Shown here piece by piece: positions 8,365 through 16,321 of a stretch of DNA of 25,544 nucleotides; the first letter of the stretch is position 1; each line of letters opens with the position of its first letter. The position numbers and the translations under genes were made by a program. The notes under the pieces were generated by a model. That model saw only the letters and a program-made list of their open reading frames with translations, made no database searches and was not told where the DNA came from. The DNA comes from a virus: IMG/VR virus record IMGVR_UViG_3300044618_000144, positions 1-25,544 of that record; one strand, written 5' to 3'.

Positions 8365-8403
8365 AGACAGAGTATCATTAGTGATACTCTGTCTATTTTT
8401 TTT
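8365..8403 (+). terminator. Intrinsic terminator after the major capsid gene
   Basis: A perfect 13-bp stem (AGACAGAGTATCA 8365-8377 / TGATACTCTGTCT 8382-8394) with a TTAG loop is followed by one A and eight T residues (8396-8403). It starts 10 bp after the capsid stop. This is the strongest terminator in the window and should make a capsid-ending transcript the most abundant mRNA. Confidence 0.93.
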
Positions 8404-8423
8404 AAAAATTTAAATTATATAAA

Positions 8424-9203
8424 ATGGAAAAATTATCAATTAAGAGAATTACTCTCGAACCAAAAGACAGAACTTATATTCTGCGAAACAATCAAGCTCC
8501 TTTAGCTTATTATATAGCTTCAAAGGATGCACCTAGACAACGTCTGCTTTACTATTGTGAAGAGACAAATACAAATCATCCTCTTCGATACGCACGAAAT
8601 TCAAATACACCTTTTCAGGAAGAACAAGATCAAAATGTTATTGTTGAGCCAATTGTATTTGAAGATGGTGTCCTTACAGTTCCTAGAACAAATCCAGTTT
8701 TACAACAATTTTTACATTACCATCCTGGAAATGGAAGTGAGTTTTTTGAATTTGACAATGAAAAAGATGCTGAAGAAGATATTCAATCAATGTATTCAGA
8801 ACTTGATGCACAGTTGGCCGCTAGAGATTTGGCTGCAAATGATTTTAATACACTAGAAGCCGTTGCTCGTATTTTAGTTGGTGGTCAAGTTGATAAAATG
8901 AGTAGCTCTGAGATTAAGAGAGACATGATGATTTATGCGAAGAGATACCCGCAAGATTTCTTGGAGGCTGTAAATGATCCTTCATTAAAGATAAACAATA
9001 TCGCAGCTAGAGCTATATCAGATGGTTATTTGGTTTTAAAGAATCATGGTAAGGATTTGTATTTCAATCTAAAAGAAAATAAAAAGAAACTATTAACTAT
9101 ACCATTTGGCGACAACGCAACATCTGTTTTAGCGTCCTATTTACATTCAGATGAGGGTATTGAGCTATATCAATTCCTAGAAGATAAATTGTCAAATAAT
9201 TAG
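8424..9203 (+). CDS. Conserved phage protein of unknown function after the capsid gene
   Basis: A 259-aa soluble protein. The N-terminal half (about 1-110) holds motifs such as LRYARNSNTPFQEEQ and PIVFEDGVLTVPRTNPVLQQ plus FLHYHPGNG. The middle is acidic and helical (about 112-175), and the C-terminal part (about 200-259) ends in IPFGDNATSVLASYLHSDEG. I recall similar proteins next to capsid genes in aquatic and crAss-like phages, but no biochemical role is known to me. It could be a head-associated, head-completion or DNA-interacting virion protein. No membrane segment or signal peptide is seen. The gene starts only 20 bp after the capsid terminator, and I find no promoter-like box in that gap, so it may depend on readthrough and be expressed well below the capsid protein. 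The ATG follows TATAAA. Confidence 0.85.
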   Translation: MEKLSIKRITLEPKDRTYILRNNQAPLAYYIASKDAPRQRLLYYCEETNTNHPLRYARNSNTPFQEEQDQNVIVEPIVFEDGVLTVPRTNPVLQQFLHYHPGNGSEFFEFDNEKDAEEDIQSMYSELDAQLAARDLAANDFNTLEAVARILVGGQVDKMSSSEIKRDMMIYAKRYPQDFLEAVNDPSLKINNIAARAISDGYLVLKNHGKDLYFNLKENKKKLLTIPFGDNATSVLASYLHSDEGIELYQFLEDKLSNN

Positions 9204-9211
9204 TATATTTG
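9204..9211 (+). promoter_or_regulatory. -7 box (TATATTTG) before the 104-aa gene
   Basis: TATATTTG, an exact TAnnTTTG match, begins immediately after the TAG stop of the 259-aa gene and lies 32 bp before the ATG at 9244. The position fits a dedicated promoter for the short cassette that ends at the terminator at 9583-9609. No convincing -33 element is visible. Confidence 0.55.
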
Positions 9212-9226
9212 CATTGTTATTAATAA

Positions 9227-9240
9227 TTAAAACGTTTTAA
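9227..9240. repeat. 14-bp perfect palindrome before the 104-aa gene
   Basis: TTAAAACGTTTTAA is a perfect palindrome lying three bases upstream of the ATG at 9244 and downstream of the predicted start of transcription. It could be an operator or simply A/T-rich leader sequence. Confidence 0.5.
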
Positions 9241-9243
9241 AAA

Positions 9244-9558
9244 ATGGAAAAATTCTTAAAATTAACTGCTGGATCTAATGTTACACTTCTTAATGCTTCT
9301 AGCATTCAGTTTGTTGCTGCTACATTAGCTAATCCTACATTAGTAGATGTTTTGTATGGTGCTGGTGGCGCTACTGCTGGTTCTGATACTATTCGTATCA
9401 CATCATCTGCAACTGCAACAGCTGCTTCGCAAGCTGCATTTAGAGATGCTATTTATGATGCTATTGAATTAGCTAATAGAGCATCAAGCAACCCTGATTC
9501 ATTTATTGTTCCTGCATTACCTACTGGTATTACTATTGCAAGTGCAGCTTTGAATTAA
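9244..9558 (+). CDS. Small Ala/Thr-rich protein, possible structural or decoration protein
   Basis: A 104-aa protein with a very biased composition (Ala, Thr, Ser, Gly), short beta-like segments (MEKFLKLTAGSNVTLLNAS, SDTIRITSS) and one helical stretch (about 60-78, AAFRDAIYDAIELANRAS). There is no signal peptide or Cys. I do not recognise the family with certainty. The single-gene cassette, flanked by its own promoter-like box and a strong terminator and lying between capsid and neck genes, suggests an abundant structural protein such as a capsid decoration or head fibre component. That is an inference from context and composition. It starts after an A-run, as do most genes here. Confidence 0.8.
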   Translation: MEKFLKLTAGSNVTLLNASSIQFVAATLANPTLVDVLYGAGGATAGSDTIRITSSATATAASQAAFRDAIYDAIELANRASSNPDSFIVPALPTGITIASAALN

Positions 9559-9582
9559 TAAGCTATCAAACTAGAAAGGAAG

Positions 9583-9609
9583 AGGCACTTAATACAAGTG
9601 CCTTTTTTT
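9583..9609 (+). terminator. Intrinsic terminator after the 104-aa gene
   Basis: The stem AGGCACTT (9583-9590) / AAGTGCCT (9596-9603) has an AATAC loop and runs into seven T residues (9603-9609). It closes the single-gene cassette, and only three bases later a promoter-like box begins. Confidence 0.9.
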
Positions 9610-9612
9610 ATT

Positions 9613-9620
9613 TATCTTTG
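9613..9620 (+). promoter_or_regulatory. -7 box (TATCTTTG) for the neck/tail operon
   Basis: TATCTTTG matches TAnnTTTG and begins three bases after the T-run of the preceding terminator. The ATG of the ring protein gene is at 9626, five bases after the box. In Bacteroidota transcription starts a few bases after this element, so the transcript would begin at or next to the ATG, giving a nearly leaderless mRNA. There is no clear -33 TTG. Confidence 0.55.
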
Positions 9621-9625
9621 TAAGT

Positions 9626-10330
9626 ATGATAAACGAAGTTAGAAATACAGTTCTGTCCATATTAGCAAAAGACAATCGAGGATATGTAACTCCATTTGAG
9701 TTTAATCTTTATGCTAAACAAGCTCAACTTGAAGTATTTGAAAGATATATCTATCTATATAGCAATGCGATTATCAAGCAAAATCAAAGAGCGCATGGAG
9801 AAGGATATGCTGATGTGCCTAAAAAACTTGCTGAAGTATTAGATACCTTTTACAAGGTTGGTTCACTTACTTATACTGCTCCAAATTTTGTAGCACCTAC
9901 AGATAGTTATTTCATTCAGAAATTAGTATTGAATAACAAAGAAATAGAGAAAGTGAGTCATCAAAAAGCACTTTATTTATTAGATTCTAACCTAACTTCT
10001 CCATCTGTTGCTTATCCTGTTTATACGTTAAATGATGGAGTATCTTCTGCAAGAGCTAACTTTACAGTTTATCCTAATACAATAACATCAAATGTTAAAG
10101 TTCATTATTTAAGGTATCCTAAAGAGCCGAAATGGACATATACATCTATTGGTGGCGATCCATTATTCAATCCATCCGCTATAGATTATCAAGATTTTGA
10201 AATGCCATTAAGTGACTTCTCTGATTTAGTTGTTAAGATATTACAATATGCTGGTGTGTCAATAAGAGAACAAGAAGTTATGGCGGCAGCTAAAGCTGAA
10301 GAGTTACAAGAAATACAACAAAAACAATAA
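9626..10330 (+). CDS. Neck/tail ring protein (crAss-like conserved structural protein)
   Basis: A 234-aa protein whose N terminus (MINEVRNTVLSILAKDNRGY, then VTPFEFNLYAKQAQLEVFERY) resembles a conserved structural protein of crAss-like phages that I associate with the neck rings below the portal. The rest is mixed alpha/beta, with KVHYLRYPKEPKW at about 150-162, a C-terminal helix and a Glu/Gln-rich end. The start at 9626 is favoured because homologues as I recall them begin with the same Met-Ile-Asn motif. It lies only five bases after a promoter-like box, so the leader may be absent. The next gene begins after a three-base gap. Assignment to a structural protein is fairly secure; the exact ring position is inferred. 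Confidence 0.75.
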   Translation: MINEVRNTVLSILAKDNRGYVTPFEFNLYAKQAQLEVFERYIYLYSNAIIKQNQRAHGEGYADVPKKLAEVLDTFYKVGSLTYTAPNFVAPTDSYFIQKLVLNNKEIEKVSHQKALYLLDSNLTSPSVAYPVYTLNDGVSSARANFTVYPNTITSNVKVHYLRYPKEPKWTYTSIGGDPLFNPSAIDYQDFEMPLSDFSDLVVKILQYAGVSIREQEVMAAAKAEELQEIQQKQ

Positions 10331-10333
10331 TAA

Positions 10334-11242
10334 ATGGCATACATTACTAACTATCAATATTATACTAACAATGGTGTAATACCTGAAGATGTGAATTGGG
10401 GTTCATATCAATATGTTAGCCTTGCTGATATAGTTAACAATTTTATGCTTATGTATGTTGGCAATGATAAACTTGTCAATAATGTTGAGCGATACACTGT
10501 ATTATTTCACGCAAAAAGAGCTATTCAAGAATTAAACTATGACGCATTAAGAAATATAAAGGTAGTTGAATTGCATTTAGATGATAGTTTAAAAATGGTA
10601 CTACCACCTGATTATGTTAACTACGTTAGAATATCATTATTAAGACAAGGTGTATTATTCCAATTGACTGAAAATAGAACAATACTATCAGCAACAGCAT
10701 ATTTACAAGACAATAATCTTGACATAATCTTTGACTCAAATGGAGAGGTTGTTACAGGCACGTCTAAAGTTGATATGATGCGATTAGATAAACAATTATA
10801 CACTGGTCCTGGTCCTTACAATGGCGGTTATGGATGGGCTTACAATGGCGATTGGTATTTTGGTTATTCTATAGGCGGACGTTATGGTTTACAAACTGAC
10901 ACAGCAAACAGAAATCCTAAATTCACTATTAATAAAGCTGCTGGCGTAATTGACTTTTCAACTGGTGTTGAAGATGGTTATGTCGTTTTGGAATATATAT
11001 CTGACGGTATGGAGAATGGTGATGATTCTCTTATCACAATCAACAAGTTAGCTGAGGAGTATATCTATAATTATTTGAAGTGGGCTATTCTTAGTAATAA
11101 AACAGGAGTGCAAGAGTATATTGTAAACAGAGTTCAAAAAGCCAAGACAGCATCATTACGAAATACAAAAATACGATTAAGTAACTTGCATCCAGCTAGA
11201 CTATTAATGTCATTAAGAGGCAAAGATAAAATCATAAAATAA
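10334..11242 (+). CDS. P22 gp4-like tail adaptor / tail tubular protein
   Basis: A 302-aa protein. The segment NNVERYTVLFHAKRAIQELN (about 50-69), followed by YDALRNIKVVELHL and LPPDYVNYVRIS, matches my memory of tail-tubular (gp4-like) adaptor proteins of crAss-like and aquatic podoviruses. These connect the portal to the tail. A Tyr/Gly-rich loop (about 155-185, GPGPYNGGYGWAYNGDWYFGYSIGG) sits in the middle. The C-terminal part is helical and basic (RVQKAKTASLRNTKIRLSN). The gene lies directly after the ring protein gene (three bases), and its TAA overlaps the ATG of the muzzle gene by one base (TAATG), so the three are surely translated from one mRNA. No signal peptide is seen. Confidence 0.78.
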   Translation: MAYITNYQYYTNNGVIPEDVNWGSYQYVSLADIVNNFMLMYVGNDKLVNNVERYTVLFHAKRAIQELNYDALRNIKVVELHLDDSLKMVLPPDYVNYVRISLLRQGVLFQLTENRTILSATAYLQDNNLDIIFDSNGEVVTGTSKVDMMRLDKQLYTGPGPYNGGYGWAYNGDWYFGYSIGGRYGLQTDTANRNPKFTINKAAGVIDFSTGVEDGYVVLEYISDGMENGDDSLITINKLAEEYIYNYLKWAILSNKTGVQEYIVNRVQKAKTASLRNTKIRLSNLHPARLLMSLRGKDKIIK

Positions 11243-14200
11243 TGGAATTAAATAAGACTTTTATTGCAGGTAAGATGAATAAGGATCTTGACGAAAGACT
11301 TGTTCCTGATGGTGAATTTATTGATGCATTAAACGTAACTATTGATACTACATCTGGATCTAATATAGGAGCTGTATCAAATTCACTAGGCAATACATTA
11401 GTTACAAATATTCAACAATTAGTAGAAGATGAAGATGTAGTATATGTTGGGTCAAATGCCAAAACAATAGGCTCGGTAACTTATGAGGCTGACAACTTGA
11501 TATATTGGTTGGTTACTAGTGATACATTTGACGCTATATTTGAGTACAGTGAGATATTCCAATTTACAAGCATTGTTTTGCTTTGTACTCAAGGTCAGTT
11601 GAATTTTAATAAGAACTATCCTGTAACTGGTATAAACTTTATTCCTGCATCTAAAGGTGAAGGACCATTTTTATATTGGACTGATGGATTAAATCCACCA
11701 AGAAGAATAAATATATCTAGAGCAAAAAGCTATGTTACTGATGATTCTAGAATAATTGATGATATAGACGTTATTATTAAACCACCTTTATATTCACCTA
11801 AAATTGATTTGTCTTTTGATACATCTGTTAGCGCATCAAACAATATTCAAGATAAGTTTATTTATTTTTCTTATAGATTTAAGTATAAAGACAATCAATA
11901 TAGTTCATTAGCTCCATTTTCTTCTGTAGCATTTCATGCAAGTGGATTTGCTTATGATTATAATACAGGAGACAACAAAGGAATGTTAAATAAATATAAT
12001 AAAGTTGACGTTACTTTTGATACTGGAAATGAATTCGTAGAGGAAATACAAGTATTATATTTTGACACATACAAATTAAATGTATATATAGTTGGTAATT
12101 ACAATAAAGCTGATTTAGGTATAGACGATAATTCAAAATACCAAATTCCTACATTTAGCTCAAATAAAATATATACACCTTTAGAGTCAAGCGAGGTAAC
12201 TAGATTATTTGACAATGTACCATTAACTGCAAAAGCACAAGAGATAATTGGAAATAGATTGGTTTACGGTAATTATATTCAATTTAGAGATATTGTAAAT
12301 GCTAGCGGCGTAAAGATAGTTCCCAATTATTTATTATTATTAGAACCTGATGCGATCACAACTGAACCTAAAAAAACATTTAGAAGTGATCGTGATTATG
12401 AAATAGGAATTGTATATTTAGATGAGTATGGTAGGATGACTACTGCTTTAACAAGTAAACAAAATACATTATATATACCTCCAGCAAACTCTGATACAGC
12501 AAACTCTATCAAAGTAACATTGAATAATGAACCTCCTTTTTGGGCTACAAATTATAGATTTGTAATTAAGCAAGCTCAAGGTGATTACTATAATATATTT
12601 CCAAGAACTTTTGTTGTTGATGGTGTATTTAGATATTTTTTAATCAATGAGTCAGATAGAGATAAAATTACAGTTGGTGGATATGTTATCTTTAAAACAG
12701 CAGATGGGGTAGCCACTCATTCAAATAAACAGTTTAAAGTTCTTGAGCTTGAGTATAAACAAGCAACAACTCCATTTACTACTGAGGGATTATACTTTAA
12801 AATTAAAGCTGATCCAATTGATGTATTTTTAGATGAGCCTCAAGTTCAAACATATTATACATATCAAGGCGGCAGAGGTCCTAGACCTAGTGCTTGTGCT
12901 GGTGGTACTGAGACGGTAACACCAGTTAGAAATAGATCAGTAAATGTAGAATTTGAATATGCATATTATGCTAATAATGGAGACAATACATTAATACATC
13001 CTTATCAAAATGATGCTCCTAATGTGTATATATCTTATTATCATGTAGGATCATCTCCATTAGAAAACGATTATAGATTAACTATTAAAATACTTCCAGA
13101 TCCTACAAATCCTACTAATTTAGCTACACATTTCCAATGGACTATTATTCCAGATGCTGATAGTGGGTGGAGTTCTTCTATAGCAATACCATTTGGATCT
13201 AATTATGCAGTTCCAATAACAGCAACAATGTATTTTATTTTAAATTTTGAAAATGGAAATTATAATTTAGGCGATTTGTATTGCTTTAATGTAAGGGCGA
13301 ATTATTTTGCAAATGGAGTGTGGACAAGTACAGTTATAGATACAGTTACGGGTACAAGTTTTCAAAATGGAATACCTACTACACCAGATAATGATTTAAA
13401 TGATTACGATCCAGATGATTATGGAGGTCATGCAATATTACCATTTAATGATCCTATATATCCTGGAGCAAGTATTCAAATAAACATAATAAGAGATACT
13501 CCTACAAATTCTAGTGATCCAACTAGAGACCAAACTAATTCTTGGACAAGTGATAATTATTATAAGAATTTAGAGGAATGGTTTTGGAAATCAGGAGCAT
13601 ATAAATCATTTAAATATAAAGATTTTAGCGATAATTTAATTACGTCAGCTAATAATATAACGTTTAGAAGATCTCAAAGTGGTACTGTTCCTTTGGTAAC
13701 TGGAACTCCTACATCAAATTATATATTTGAAGATCCTAATCCTAGCACTGGCGTATTGTGTATGTTAATTAGAGGGGTAGGAGATAATGAAGGTTGTGAT
13801 AGAAATGAGATATTATGTGAAATAGAAATAACTCAAACTCCAACAGTTCAACTTTCTGCCGAAACAGTTCCATTGGTGTCAGACGTTGATTTGTTCTATG
13901 AAATGCGTAAGACTTATAGAATAGAAAATGGTAATCACATGGTATCATGGCCTTATGCTGATTATACATCTGCATCTATTATTTTTCCTACTGTTCCATC
14001 AGTAGCAGGTAAAACAGTATTAGGTCCGCTAAATCCAAATTCACCTACATCGACTGATATGATGCACTCATTTAATATCGGTGAAAAAGTATGGGTTCAA
14101 AATTCAGATACAACACCGCCTATAATTGGTCCTGTTAGTGGTGAATACACTATATTGTATGTAACTAATTATGCAATAGTTATTGATGTAGGATTTCCTG

Positions 14201-15264
14201 GAACTGGTGCTGCAACGCCAGGGAAAGTATATTATAAATTATGGGAGAGCGATCAAGATTTAAATGCATCTCCATCTCCAGTTTCACTTGTAGTTGAGTT
14301 AAATAACGTAACATCCGACAACTCAGATTTCAATGCTTTTGCTTTTGGAAATGGCGTTGAGTCATATAGGATTTACGACAACTTTTTAAGACCTACTATG
14401 AAATATAGCCCAAGAGCAACAAGTGTTATTGAGGACTATAAACAAGAAGAAAAAATAGCATCTCTTTGTTATAGTGGTATATACAAAGGAGACACATCAA
14501 CCAATAGATTGAACTCATTTAATTTATCACAGGCAAACTTCAAGAATTTAGACAAGCAATACGGTCCAATTCAAAAACTTTACGCTCTAGATACCAATCT
14601 AATGGTATTACAACAAGACAAAATAACGTCAGTTCTTTATGGAAAGAACTTGTTGGTCGATGCTGTTGGGGGTGGCCAAGTAGCATCTGTACCTGAAGTA
14701 TTGGGTAATCAGGTTGTTCATCCATCAGAGTACGGAATTAGTAATAATCCTGAAAGTTTCGCTAAATTTTCAAACATGATATTTTTCACTGATTCAAGAA
14801 GAGGTGCTGTATTGCAAATGTTAGGAGATCAAGTAGTTGAAATATCATCAAATGGAATGAGAAATTATTTTAGAGATGAGTTAAAGGATAATCCAAATAC
14901 ACAAAAACTTGGAATGTATGATCCTTACAATGATACTTATGTTTTATCATTTACTGATGTAAGACAAGGAAGCTGTGAACTATCAATTAATCCAGACTTT
15001 AGAACTATTCGTTTTGATACAAATGGGAATTCTTATTTTATGTTTAAAATTGAATCTAATGAATATTGGGCGATTACTTTGCAAGATTCTGGATCTGGCA
15101 CTGATTGGGTTAATATATTAATTGACTCTGGATACGGAGATCAAGATATTTATGCCTATGTAGATAGCAATGAATCTATACGAGCAAGAGATATTGATTT
15201 TGTTATTGAATATTGTGACGGATCAACAGTTACATTTGTATTGATTCAAGATGGAGTAAATTAA
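11242..15264 (+). CDS. Tail stabilization / muzzle protein, N-terminal part with C-terminal BACON-like domain
   Basis: A 1340-aa, beta-rich, Asn/Tyr/Thr-rich protein. The N terminus (LNKTFIAGKMNKDLDERLVP, then DGEFIDALNV and VSNSLGN) is the signature I recall from the 'stabilization' proteins of crAss-like and related podoviruses, which form the tail muzzle. Repeated beta segments through about residue 1236 fit a multi-domain tail structure; YDPYNDTYVLS marks the end of the common part. About residues 1244-1340 look like a separate BACON-type Ig-like domain: NEYWAI, DWVNI, DSGYGDQDI and a closing VLIQDG follow its usual W / W / G.G / Q pattern. The expected C-terminal module of the family is missing and is found in the next gene. 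The start overlaps the previous stop (TAATG). Confidence 0.82.
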   Translation: MELNKTFIAGKMNKDLDERLVPDGEFIDALNVTIDTTSGSNIGAVSNSLGNTLVTNIQQLVEDEDVVYVGSNAKTIGSVTYEADNLIYWLVTSDTFDAIFEYSEIFQFTSIVLLCTQGQLNFNKNYPVTGINFIPASKGEGPFLYWTDGLNPPRRINISRAKSYVTDDSRIIDDIDVIIKPPLYSPKIDLSFDTSVSASNNIQDKFIYFSYRFKYKDNQYSSLAPFSSVAFHASGFAYDYNTGDNKGMLNKYNKVDVTFDTGNEFVEEIQVLYFDTYKLNVYIVGNYNKADLGIDDNSKYQIPTFSSNKIYTPLESSEVTRLFDNVPLTAKAQEIIGNRLVYGNYIQFRDIVNASGVKIVPNYLLLLEPDAITTEPKKTFRSDRDYEIGIVYLDEYGRMTTALTSKQNTLYIPPANSDTANSIKVTLNNEPPFWATNYRFVIKQAQGDYYNIFPRTFVVDGVFRYFLINESDRDKITVGGYVIFKTADGVATHSNKQFKVLELEYKQATTPFTTEGLYFKIKADPIDVFLDEPQVQTYYTYQGGRGPRPSACAGGTETVTPVRNRSVNVEFEYAYYANNGDNTLIHPYQNDAPNVYISYYHVGSSPLENDYRLTIKILPDPTNPTNLATHFQWTIIPDADSGWSSSIAIPFGSNYAVPITATMYFILNFENGNYNLGDLYCFNVRANYFANGVWTSTVIDTVTGTSFQNGIPTTPDNDLNDYDPDDYGGHAILPFNDPIYPGASIQINIIRDTPTNSSDPTRDQTNSWTSDNYYKNLEEWFWKSGAYKSFKYKDFSDNLITSANNITFRRSQSGTVPLVTGTPTSNYIFEDPNPSTGVLCMLIRGVGDNEGCDRNEILCEIEITQTPTVQLSAETVPLVSDVDLFYEMRKTYRIENGNHMVSWPYADYTSASIIFPTVPSVAGKTVLGPLNPNSPTSTDMMHSFNIGEKVWVQNSDTTPPIIGPVSGEYTILYVTNYAIVIDVGFPGTGAATPGKVYYKLWESDQDLNASPSPVSLVVELNNVTSDNSDFNAFAFGNGVESYRIYDNFLRPTMKYSPRATSVIEDYKQEEKIASLCYSGIYKGDTSTNRLNSFNLSQANFKNLDKQYGPIQKLYALDTNLMVLQQDKITSVLYGKNLLVDAVGGGQVASVPEVLGNQVVHPSEYGISNNPESFAKFSNMIFFTDSRRGAVLQMLGDQVVEISSNGMRNYFRDELKDNPNTQKLGMYDPYNDTYVLSFTDVRQGSCELSINPDFRTIRFDTNGNSYFMFKIESNEYWAITLQDSGSGTDWVNILIDSGYGDQDIYAYVDSNESIRARDIDFVIEYCDGSTVTFVLIQDGVN

Positions 15265-15277
15265 ATACCTTTATAAT

Positions 15278-16294
15278 ATGTGCGATTGCTTAAAAATAAA
15301 TTATATTCCAATTGGAGAAGAGCCTGTATCAATAGAAGTTAAATCTAGCGGAATTGAAAATTCAAGGAATACTTATGAATTTGTGTACAATGATGATGAA
15401 TTTATTATATTATGGAGTGGCATTAATTGGGAATTGTATATTAGTGATGCTTTAATTTGGATATTGTCAGATGATTCAATATGCCCAATTGGAAATTGGA
15501 CTAATTATAATGACAATAATATTTTTTCTGGATTTAGTACAGAAGAATGTGAACCTAGAAAAACCATAACATATTCAAAAGTTGCTGAGGGATGGAATTC
15601 ATTTTGGTCTTATCAACCTGACTGGATGACTGAAATGAATAGTACATTTTATACATTTAAAGATGGTGAACTATGGAAACATAATGTAAATACCACTAGA
15701 AACAATTTCTATAATCAGCAATACAAATCAAGCATACGAACTATTTTTAATACTAATCCATTAGAAGTAAAAGTATTTAATACTTTATCTTTAAATAGTA
15801 GTCATCCTTGGGATGCTGATGTATATACAAACATTTCTGCTGGATCTATTATACATACTTACTTTGTAGAAAAAGAAAATCAATGGTTTGCGTATATAAG
15901 ACGTTTCGATAATACTATTGATATAAAGGCTCTATCTACTCAAGGAGTTGGATCTGCCAATAGCACTAATATAACCAATCCAGAGGCCGTTATATTGAGC
16001 TTTTTATTTAATGTAGATTCAAGCATTAGTATTGGTGATAAGCTATATAAAAACTCAAGTGGTAATTTAGTTTTAATTGGAACTATAGTTGGCATATCAA
16101 TCAATTCAATAACTGTAGATACAACACCTGGAACAACGCCACTAACTACTGATTTCTTAATATGTGTTAAAAATAGCCAAGCTGAATCATTTGGAGCAAG
16201 AGGTTATTATATGAATGTTTATTTATATAACGATTCTGAGGAACAAGTTAAATTGTTTTCGGTAGGTACTTCAGTATTCAAAAGTTTTCTGTAA
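15278..16294 (+). CDS. Second part of the split muzzle protein with N-terminal Cys/Trp-rich module
   Basis: A 338-aa protein. Residues 1-91 form a small module with Cys at 2, 4, 69 and 91 and Trp-rich strands (WELYISDALIWILSDDSICP), resembling accessory modules on phage tail proteins. From about residue 96 the sequence (ITYSKVAEGWNSFWSYQPDW, then FYTFKDGELWKHN) matches what I recall as the C-terminal region of tail stabilization proteins. The end (AESFGARGYYMNVYLYND ... VFKSFL) matches their usual C terminus. So this gene seems to carry the missing end of the 1340-aa protein. It begins 13 bases after that stop, in a different frame. Its TAA is also the first three bases of a TAAATTTG box. A distinct tail protein of its own is the alternative. 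Confidence 0.78.
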   Translation: MCDCLKINYIPIGEEPVSIEVKSSGIENSRNTYEFVYNDDEFIILWSGINWELYISDALIWILSDDSICPIGNWTNYNDNNIFSGFSTEECEPRKTITYSKVAEGWNSFWSYQPDWMTEMNSTFYTFKDGELWKHNVNTTRNNFYNQQYKSSIRTIFNTNPLEVKVFNTLSLNSSHPWDADVYTNISAGSIIHTYFVEKENQWFAYIRRFDNTIDIKALSTQGVGSANSTNITNPEAVILSFLFNVDSSISIGDKLYKNSSGNLVLIGTIVGISINSITVDTTPGTTPLTTDFLICVKNSQAESFGARGYYMNVYLYNDSEEQVKLFSVGTSVFKSFL

Positions 16295-16299
16295 ATTTG
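16292..16299 (+). promoter_or_regulatory. -7 box (TAAATTTG) overlapping a stop codon
   Basis: TAAATTTG matches TAnnTTTG, and its first three bases are the stop codon of the 338-aa gene. The next ATG is at 16322, 22 bp downstream, a sensible leader length. It would start a unit for the internal virion proteins. The motif is short and could occur by chance. Confidence 0.45.
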
Positions 16300-16321
16300 T
16301 GTATATATAAATACTAAGAAC

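Noticed and set aside
8527-8856. 109-aa plus-strand frame inside the 259-aa gene
   Set aside because: Composition (Ile/Gln/His-rich) is typical of a shifted reading of a real gene, and the main frame here is well structured.
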